Origin: Cylicocyclus nassatus | Lineage: Eukaryota; Nematoda; Chromadorea; Rhabditida; Strongylidae | Length of the DNA: 64,000 nucleotides | Assembly: GCA_958299035.1 (NCBI GenBank) | Contig: CATQJL010000223.1 | Coordinates: forward strand, 11,518,293 to 11,582,292 | Reading direction: 5' to 3' | Shown: positions 55,738 to 64,000 of the stretch, piece by piece | Layout of the letters: each line of letters starts with the position of its first letter | Numbering within the stretch: position 1 is the stretch's first letter | Program-made: the position numbers and the translations under genes | Notes under the pieces: model-generated | Database searches by the model: none | The model's input: the letters and a program-made list of their open reading frames with translations, nothing else | Told to the model about the DNA's origin: nothing

Positions 55738-55838
55738 CTCGGAGGGTAGAGGGCTTGGATGGCCCCGAGGGCGGGATCGAACCTGGGCTTGCATAGTCAT
55801 CGCGGCGCCTCATACTGCTACGCTTACTCCCCTTTCAG
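55738..55838 (-). repeat. tRNA-like sequence, probably a SINE head
   Basis: On minus, GTAAGCGTAGCAGTATGAGG resembles a tRNA A box and AGGTTCGATCCC is a good B box about 40 bases later. The acceptor stem does not pair well and no clear anticodon arm is seen, so this is more likely a tRNA-derived SINE or tRNA relic than a working tRNA gene. Confidence 0.5.
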
Positions 55839-58620
55839 GAAGATATACACGTTGATTCTCAAATGTTCACACTTCTAATTTGTTCGCTTTATGCAGCAAA
55901 GTCACTTGTCAACAGAAAACCAATTTCGTATTGGGACTTGATTTGTTGTCGAAGAATTCTTGAAGTGCACAAAAATGGACTAGGAGTATTCCAGAACAAT
56001 TGTGGTCCAAAAACATGTACAGGCGAGATTTAATATCCGAGCAGGTAATCGAAAGAGAAGGATAAAAAAATGAAAAATAAGTGAAGACAGAACATAACTG
56101 GAATAGATAAAAGTCTCTTGATGAAACGCAAAAATCATGCCCGTCGCAATCTTTTTCAACAATGAAATTTTGAAAATATATGCCGCGAAACAAAGGGAGA
56201 CTTTGGATCAGTGCCTTGATTGCTTGCGCCCAAAAACCTCAAACTACGCTAAGTAAGTTCATATGGGAGTGGCTAAGTGGCGAGACAAACGCAAGCGGCT
56301 TGACGCAATTTTCGGGATTTCTCCGGAATTAGATTTGCATTCAGACAACATTATCAAATGTTTTTGACATACGGCTGGTAGCTACTACGTGCTCCTAACA
56401 GACGTTTTGGCTTTTTCAAAATGTGGCCAAAGAGCCTTTGTTTCTTTGAATGCTCGCATACAACCGAAAATGAGTGCACGATAGCATGTCAAACTGGATC
56501 CACCGTGCTTATTTTTCTCAACGGATGGCAGGTAGGCAGCCCTCACGTACTGTACGAAAAAAAAATCAATTGAAGCACTACATAGAGAGCCTTTTGAAAA
56601 AATGGCTTGAGGTGGAGTAAATGAATTTCATATTTATCTCGTTTAGCTGGCATTGTATTTTTATGTTTTCTTTCTTATGCTGAACCTTGATTGTACGAGT
56701 AAAATAAAGTAAAATAATCTTTAACAATCATGGTTAAGTAAGCAGCATTTTTTGAACTCATTCAGAGTGAAGTTAGCTAGCTTGTTTTAGAGTCTTTGAG
56801 AACAACAGATTAATGCTGCATTTTCGTTCAAACCGCCTTCCAAGCTTTTGTTTTGATAACTCTGAAAACATCGGAGCAAGATGACAGAACTTTCCAAGAG
56901 CGTATGTACATTATGTGCTTTGTAATAGAGTCAAGACTTTCACTGGGCATTTGGTACAACCTGCTCTGCCACTCTTAACGTATTATTCTGTAGAGCTGGG
57001 CCCGAACTGAATTTGCAGAATGAACCAATTTACTGATCTTCATTACTGTAGGAGTAAGGCAGAAACTTTCAGTAATTAATGGCCTTTTTTGCGCAAAGCA
57101 AAACAAGCGACATTAAGAGATTTATAATAGAATAGACTAATCAAAAACGCTGACACTAAATGTGAGATTTGCACTGTTTCGCGGATGTTACACCATTTAT
57201 ACCTGATGACTGTTTTCTCAATGTCCTTCAAAAATGTGTGCAAAAGCTCAGCTATTTGGAATTGTAAGTTGAGGACGTTACTTGTTTTAAATCGGCAAGA
57301 ATCACAATGACGCTGTATGCTGGAGTTTCTGCAGTAACCGTAACCTAATAAAAGTGATCGGCAATTTGCTTCGTATTGTAAAAGTGAAATCGTTAAAATT
57401 AGTCATAGAGGTTGGCAAGACCAAAACAAGGAAGAAGAGATAGAAGGATCAATTAGTTTGAGGAAAAAGCAGTGTTTGCTTTTGTGACAATTTGTTGTAG
57501 ACCTACCAAGAGGTTTAACTACATTTTTGAAGTCACGACGGTGCAGCTTTTTGGCTATGCAATAGTATCAACATTGATTTGTATTAATCACTCATCCATT
57601 CTTTATTCTCAATTTTCCTGAAGAAAGCGACAGGAAAGCACTATGAACCTTATGGAGGTAGCAACGATTATCACAACCAAACGGTAGCTTCTCTCGTTTG
57701 CGCATAGTTTAATTGTGGGAGGACCGAAAAAGTATGCTTGATTTCCTGGAAATTTTGTGGTCGTTAACAAAAGTCGTTACGTTTCCCATAGTACACATTG
57801 TAAATGCATTCAAAATTTGCGAAGGAATTTCTCAAACAAAGTTATACTGGATTTCACGGATTTTGCGGCGCTTCATTGAGACTTTATTGACGGAAGTATA
57901 CCGGGCGTTAATAGCGTGAGTTAGAAGAGAATTTACAAGGTGAATGGAAACTGTTCGAATGCCTTATGGAGCAAACACATTTGGGTTTAAAATTTTCCGC
58001 TTTTTAGTAAAGAATCAATCAGGCAATGTCATCAATTTATTTTATTTTACTGTACGTTGAAGACTTTTGCAAAATAAATTCTCAGTACAATTCTACACCG
58101 TTTTCCTGAGCTTTATAATGAGACATAACTTTAAAAATGAAAGATTGGTCCCAAAGAGATTTTTACGGCACCGCACAAAGCAGTAAATCTCATGTATAGC
58201 ATCCTCCTAGCATCCGTTATGCCCAAGTATCAGGATATAAACACCTTCATAATTTACATCAACAGAAAAGAATACAGATATCTTAAATATTGAGATACGA
58301 CGTGTCATTCGCAACTCCCTCTCCTCTCTCCAGAGGAAATGTACCTACGGGTCTGAGTATCGTACACGCTCATACTGTATGGTACGGTTTGCTTACACAT
58401 TCGTTGAATATCGCTTCTGTTATAATTTTCATAAAGAAAAAAAAATCTTTGCCACAAAAACTTGTTTGTCATGAAAATCATGATTTCTTGGCAGACGCAA
58501 AAGCCTGACTTACGCAGCCGGACCAGATACCTCATAGTCTAAGTCACAATCTCTCGTTGAATACGTCTCACAATGCTTCGTTGTTGAGCAGTTGTGAGAA
58601 AACTGAGTTGTTCTTTATAG
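55839..58620. other. Unassigned AT-rich sequence
   Basis: Weak similarity to other repeats is visible: about 56.95-57.1 kb resembles 38.88-39.0 kb (TGTAGAGCTGG...TTTGCAG...CTGTAGGA), and about 58.1-58.4 kb resembles the 39.65-39.93 arm. The plus frame at 57713-57919 has no recognised domain. No gene can be supported. Confidence 0.35.
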
Positions 58621-59050
58621 TCTCGTCAACGACGATGGCATGCAAAACTAGGTCGCTGACTCGTATTTTTGGAAAGTCATGATTTGCCTGAGAAATAAAT
58701 AATCTGCGCCCCACGATTCTAGCCCAAAGAGTGCTCAAAAATTTTGCTGTTCTGCGAAAACAGCACCAAAAAATGGTGATCGCATAGATGTTTAAGCTGG
58801 CAAAGTTGTGACTATTATTCTTATGACGATCCAAGAAACCAACACAAACTCGTTAATTTTCTTAGAATCACGAATCTTACACGGAGATGTTTCAAAAATG
58901 AACAGTTCTTCACATTTCATTTGTGATGTTCAGCATCACTCTTCGAAGTCATTATTATGCGAGCACGAGAAAGGCATACAGATAGCAGAGCCAGACCTCC
59001 GCGAAGGAGGGGTGCTTCACTGGTATAATTATATGCTAACAACAATTACA
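58620..59050. repeat. Microsatellite-associated repeat family, fragment
   Basis: Blocks in the same order as in 62570-63050: AAACTAGGTCG, AAGTCATGATTTGCCTGA, a CTAGCCCAAA..GTGCTCAAAAA block, GTGATGTTCAGCATC and GAGAAAGGCA. The copy is diverged, lacks the microsatellite and has no coding content. Confidence 0.65.
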
Positions 59051-61097
59051 TAATATCAAACCTGCGAATTCGATTTGACCAACGAAGGGAAAAAAGAAAT
59101 CTCTGGATCTGGGCAGATAAGAAAGCAGCCAGACATATTCACTCGAACTCTGAAGCAGTACAAGTACTCTAGTTTGAAAGCTTCGAATGTCCTTTTTTCT
59201 ATGCACTAACTTTGATAATATCTTCCCTGCTTTTCAAAAAGACACCACCAACTGCATATGGATAATTTTTAGGCCATTTTGCCAAGATATCCTCTCCGAC
59301 ATAAACGTATTTCATAACCTGTATCAGTCGCCATTAGGATTAGATTATACAAAGTAAATTCTCAACAGAATAAGTTATTCTTTGAATCCTTTTTTCAAGC
59401 GTCGTTCACTTACACCAAGTTCTTGTAGAACTTGGTGTACTCGGTGTGAACTTCATGTCAGAAATCACAATCTGAAAATTTTGCTATTCTAGCAGATCAA
59501 GCAACACACTTTATAAAGTAAAGCAAGGGTTCAAAAGATACAGGCTTAACATATCAAAAATGTATTGAAGTACACCAAAAAATAGGTAATCAACAAAATT
59601 AATCGCCTACAGTAGATTGCTCTACCGTTTCGTTTTTCTTGACACTTCAAAAAAACCCTTTGAAATACTTCCAGAAAATTTGCCGACTTATAACCCTAAG
59701 ATTTTAGAAACGGGGTGCTGCGGTAGCCACGCTACAAAAAATTGGTTTACTAGGTCTTAATTTCAAGAAACCTTAAGTACTATAAAATAATTATACGAGT
59801 ATAAGCAAGTCAATTGCACATTCCTACAACCCATGTAGTGACTTTCAAGAATTTCGCTACTGATTCTTGGAAATGGGGCTCCTCCGCCGTATCCTCATAT
59901 CTTTCTAATATTCTGAGCCTAAATACCATAACTCTAAATTCATCTCTTTCAAGTATGCAAATGAATTCTGTGCATTGAATTGTTACCTCAAGCATTTCCT
60001 AAAATGTCTAAAAATCATTTCGGTAAACCATCGTAACATTTTTGAAAGTCTGTTAACTTTGGACAAATACTAAATTTTTTTAGAATTCACAATTTGTAAA
60101 GCCTTGTAGGGCGCATTTAAGATAAGCGATTACTGTTATGTTAGCGTAAAACAAGATCGCTTGCACTGTAGTGATGTCGAGTTATCAAAAATTCGATGAT
60201 AGGTGAAAAAAAAAGACTGGCAGTAAGTATTATGACCTACTTTTTTTACCAAAAATTTTTCGTGCTAATCGAAACTCTTTTGAAAAGCATGATTATCGCG
60301 AGCACAGAAAATTTTTATTGTCCTGTACTTTTTGGTAAAGAGCTGCAATAGGCGTGGCAGTTTTCTGCCTTTACTTCAACGGTGCCAACTGATAATGAAA
60401 AATTTAGTGACATTCATCAATCCAGTAAGGACTGTCAAAAATCACAAGCTAAGTTTTTGCACTCGTAAGATTTACTGCTTACAGGTACTGATATTCTATG
60501 GAACTTACCACTTAAGAATGTATTATTAAGCCTTTTTAAAAAGCAGCAATTACCTCACCTCTAAGCGAGGGTACTTTCTTCTCACTAGCTCCTCCAAAAA
60601 TGCTTGTTTTGTTGTATTATTATTCTTGTCAAATATCAAAAACCGGCCACTTTCAAACATTTTGAGTGACAATTCGGGGACTATGAGTATTATGGCTTTT
60701 TGCTTGTTGTTTTTCATAAGTAGAACTGACTTCCTATAACTCTCTTAGTGTAAGATAAAGCACTCTTATCAGTAGTTCTTGAATGGAACAAATACAAGAG
60801 AACCATCAGCGTGATAGGCAATAAAATCTGGAAAGACTGACTTTGGAAAGACTTGATTGGAGTAAACTCAAGCATACAAAGGTTGAAAAAGTTGTAATGA
60901 TCGAGTTGAAAACATTGCGCTATCAAAACAAGTGATTATTTATCTTTGAAGTCAGTGCGAAGTAGCTAAACAATAGCGCTATTAGCGGTTATTATTAAAA
61001 AAGCATGCACATTGATCACAACACTTTTGATAGACTCTTAGACAAGTTCTAGTTGCTGAAACATTTGTTTCATAGGCATATAGTGCAATATTTTCAG
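59051..61097. other. Unassigned AT-rich sequence with one tight hairpin
   Basis: At 59411-59439 there is a perfect 13-bp stem (TACACCAAGTTCT and its complement) with a 3-base loop. Nothing else is recognised; the short frames have no domains. Confidence 0.4.
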
Positions 61098-61620
61098 ATA
61101 TACAGAGTGTCTCAAAAAAGGTTTCTGGTGTTTGTAATTATTTGCTTATTGTCTTTCGCCGTCTTTAAAGGCAGTGCCAGGGCAGATTTGGACGCTTCGG
61201 TTCCAACAGATTCCAGAAGCGGGCTCCACACAAGCTACAGCCCGACTGTGGCTGCAAATTGGACCTTACGACGCTAAAAAACCGGTCTAAAAAGCCGGAC
61301 AAAAACCGCCCTTTATTCGGTCTCGTTCGAAGCTGTCAGTGTTTGCAGCAGCATGCCCGGCACGATCTGCTTCGGTAAGAAACGAGACTATATAGAGGGG
61401 GTGCTATGTCCAAACTTCTGAAACAATTTTCTCTTTACAAAAGCGAGTTTTTCCAGCAACAGTGTGGCTATAGCTTGAATGTGGAGCCCGCCCTTCAGTG
61501 ATCTGTTGGAAATGAGACACTCTTTTAAGATACCATTCTAAAAGTAAAGCTGGCTTCAACTTAGTTTTGCAAGAGATGGAGCAAATCACCAATCGTTTGC
61601 TCATGTATCACGTATCGGTG
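61098..61620. repeat. Inverted-repeat element of about 0.5 kb
   Basis: The left arm has TTCCAACAGATTCCAGAAGC then GGGCTCCACACAAGCTACAG. The reverse complement of the right arm (about 61440-61535) has TTCCAACAGATCACTGAAGG then CGGGCTCCACATTCAAGCTA. The outer part starts with a GAGTGTCTCAAAAAAGG block. It is probably a non-autonomous transposon. Confidence 0.6.
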
Positions 61621-61984
61621 CCCATGAGATAGGCGGCATCATAGTATTAGGTTGTTACATAAGTCTTGTTACACTTAACTTCTAACGGCTTGACATTCTG
61701 TCGCGGTATTGTGATCTTGAGCAGATCCTAGAACAAATTCGATCAGAGTGGCTCTCTACCATACTCCTATAGTATACTGTCTATGTGTCATCAGCGACAG
61801 ATCAATGGTAACACTGTTATCAGCACACTTAATTCAACCAAAATAATAATCGATTTTCCTGAAAACTAATATTGTATTCGGAATTCCCATGCTCGATTGC
61901 CCCCCTATGCAAACTCCCACCCCGTAGGTGAACTCTGCAAAAAAATCGATAAAATCGATATCGATCGATGACGAAAAGTAGCCT

Positions 61985-62115
61985 ATGACACCCGCCGGGG
62001 CCCGAAGTTGTATGCTGCCAAGTTTGGTCCGGATCGGTTCAGAAAAGGAATTTTCTATTCGGAGCATACGTACAGACAAACAGACAAACAGACGTTCAGC
62101 TTCATATATAAGATG
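61985..62115. repeat. Dispersed repeat with (ACAG)n tract, copy 2
   Basis: It contains CCGGGGCCCGAAGTTG, then TTTTCTATTCGGAGCATACG, an ACAGACAAACAGACAAACAG tract and the CAGCTTCATATATAAGAT end. See the entry at 48232 for the comparison: the GC-rich block is inverted between the copies while the tract and end are not. Confidence 0.65.
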
Positions 62116-62205
62116 ATGCGTCTCGAAGAGCTAAATCGAAAGGTGTCCTCGGATTTAGAATTCGTCCATTCTGAAGCGAGATATGGCTATATTAACGACC
62201 ATTCA

Positions 62206-62312
62206 AGCGCACTGCGGCGGAGTGTGGCGCACTCTGCCGCCCTCCGGCGCACTCTGCCAGACTCCGGCGCACTGCGAGGGAGTGTGGCGGAGTGCGACGC
62301 AGTCCGGCGCCT
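62206..62312. repeat. GC-rich short tandem repeat
   Basis: Units of about 15-16 bp built from CTCCGGCGCACTCTGC and its complement alternate over about 105 bp in AT-rich surroundings. Confidence 0.75.
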
Positions 62313-62339
62313 TTTTTGACGAATTATGAGCGGTATTGT

Positions 62340-63825
<1,486 letters not shown>

Positions 63826-63983
63826 GGGGTCTTCCCCACGGTCTCAGCTTCCGGAGTGATCTTCTCGCTTCCGATTTCAGATCATGCGTTCGCATTTGGT
63901 CTGTAGAGATGTCAGAACGGTAAGCGGAATTAAAAAGATCGCTCCGGAAGCTGGGACCGTGAATTCACCGTGGGGAGGACCCC
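63826..63983. mobile_element. Palindromic MITE at the window edge
   Basis: The left end GGGGTCTTCCCCACGGT and the right end in reverse GGGGTCCTCCCCACGGT pair, and CAGCTTCCGGAGTGATC pairs with the inner right arm. It is about 158 bp and non-coding. Confidence 0.7.
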
Positions 63984-64000
63984 GCCCACTTTTAATTTCA

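Noticed and set aside
55738..55838. Working tRNA gene
   Set aside because: Good B box but no paired acceptor stem or clear anticodon arm; kept only as a tRNA-like repeat.
56255..56300. tRNA-Ser-like A-box sequence GGGAGTGGCTAAGTGGCGAG
   Set aside because: No B box or cloverleaf follows.
57713..57919. Plus-strand frame of 68 residues as a gene
   Set aside because: No domain, no splice context and no codon signal beyond chance. The surroundings resemble repeats.

Overview
The window looks like a strongylid-type (clade V, probably parasitic) nematode nuclear genome. The evidence is AT-rich DNA, very low gene density, introns of either about 45-50 bp or many kilobases, and a repeat mix of RTE-type and CR1-like LINEs, mariner, Penelope-like elements and many short inverted-repeat elements. 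The organism call is an inference from this content. I saw no bacterial-style operon, CRISPR array, rRNA or intact tRNA.

Only one host gene can be supported: an ABCA-subfamily ABC transporter on the minus strand, read from high to low coordinates. Exons with agreeing splice phases carry a possible first helix of the second membrane domain (50178-50350), later helices (41120-41256, 30481-30525, 30279-30435, 30164-30227, 21980-22092), the linker into the second nucleotide-binding domain (21809-21895), its Walker A exon (18538-18729), the Q-loop exon (13976-14060), the helical segment (13838-13925) and the ABC signature (1-42, running off the window). The gene therefore spans at least 50 kb here. 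It lacks its 5' half (first membrane domain and first NBD), the second extracellular loop and the Walker B end.

Nearly everything else is transposon material in its introns and upstream of it.
- 0-14 kb: two inverted-repeat elements, a nearly full-length CR1/Jockey-like LINE (4.57-8.9 kb), a mariner with an uninterrupted DD34D transposase (9.49-10.75 kb) and a mariner-ended fold-back.
- 14-22 kb: short MITEs, a tRNA-derived SINE, a mariner-ended element and an unidentified decayed coding-like stretch.
- 22-30 kb: nested mariner-ended fold-backs, a TTAA-flanked element and a hAT-like fold-back.
- 30.7-35.1 kb: an RTE retrotransposon that contains a second hAT-like fold-back and has an internal inversion.
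- 35-40 kb: another SINE with a nested element, and a fold-back carrying a mariner-ended element.
- 42.5-47.1 kb: two degenerate Penelope-like copies, one with inverted terminal arms and the other with a hammerhead-like core.
- 47.3-49.7 kb: a 2.3-kb mariner-ended element.
- 52.3-54.8 kb: a second, 5'-truncated CR1-like LINE.
- 55-64 kb: repeats, including a microsatellite-associated family and a (TG)101 run.

I found no clear new multi-gene biological system. The most notable features are the hAT-like fold-backs with 8-bp target duplications, the internally inverted RTE, the Penelope copies, and the family of non-autonomous elements sharing TTAGGTTG-type mariner ends.
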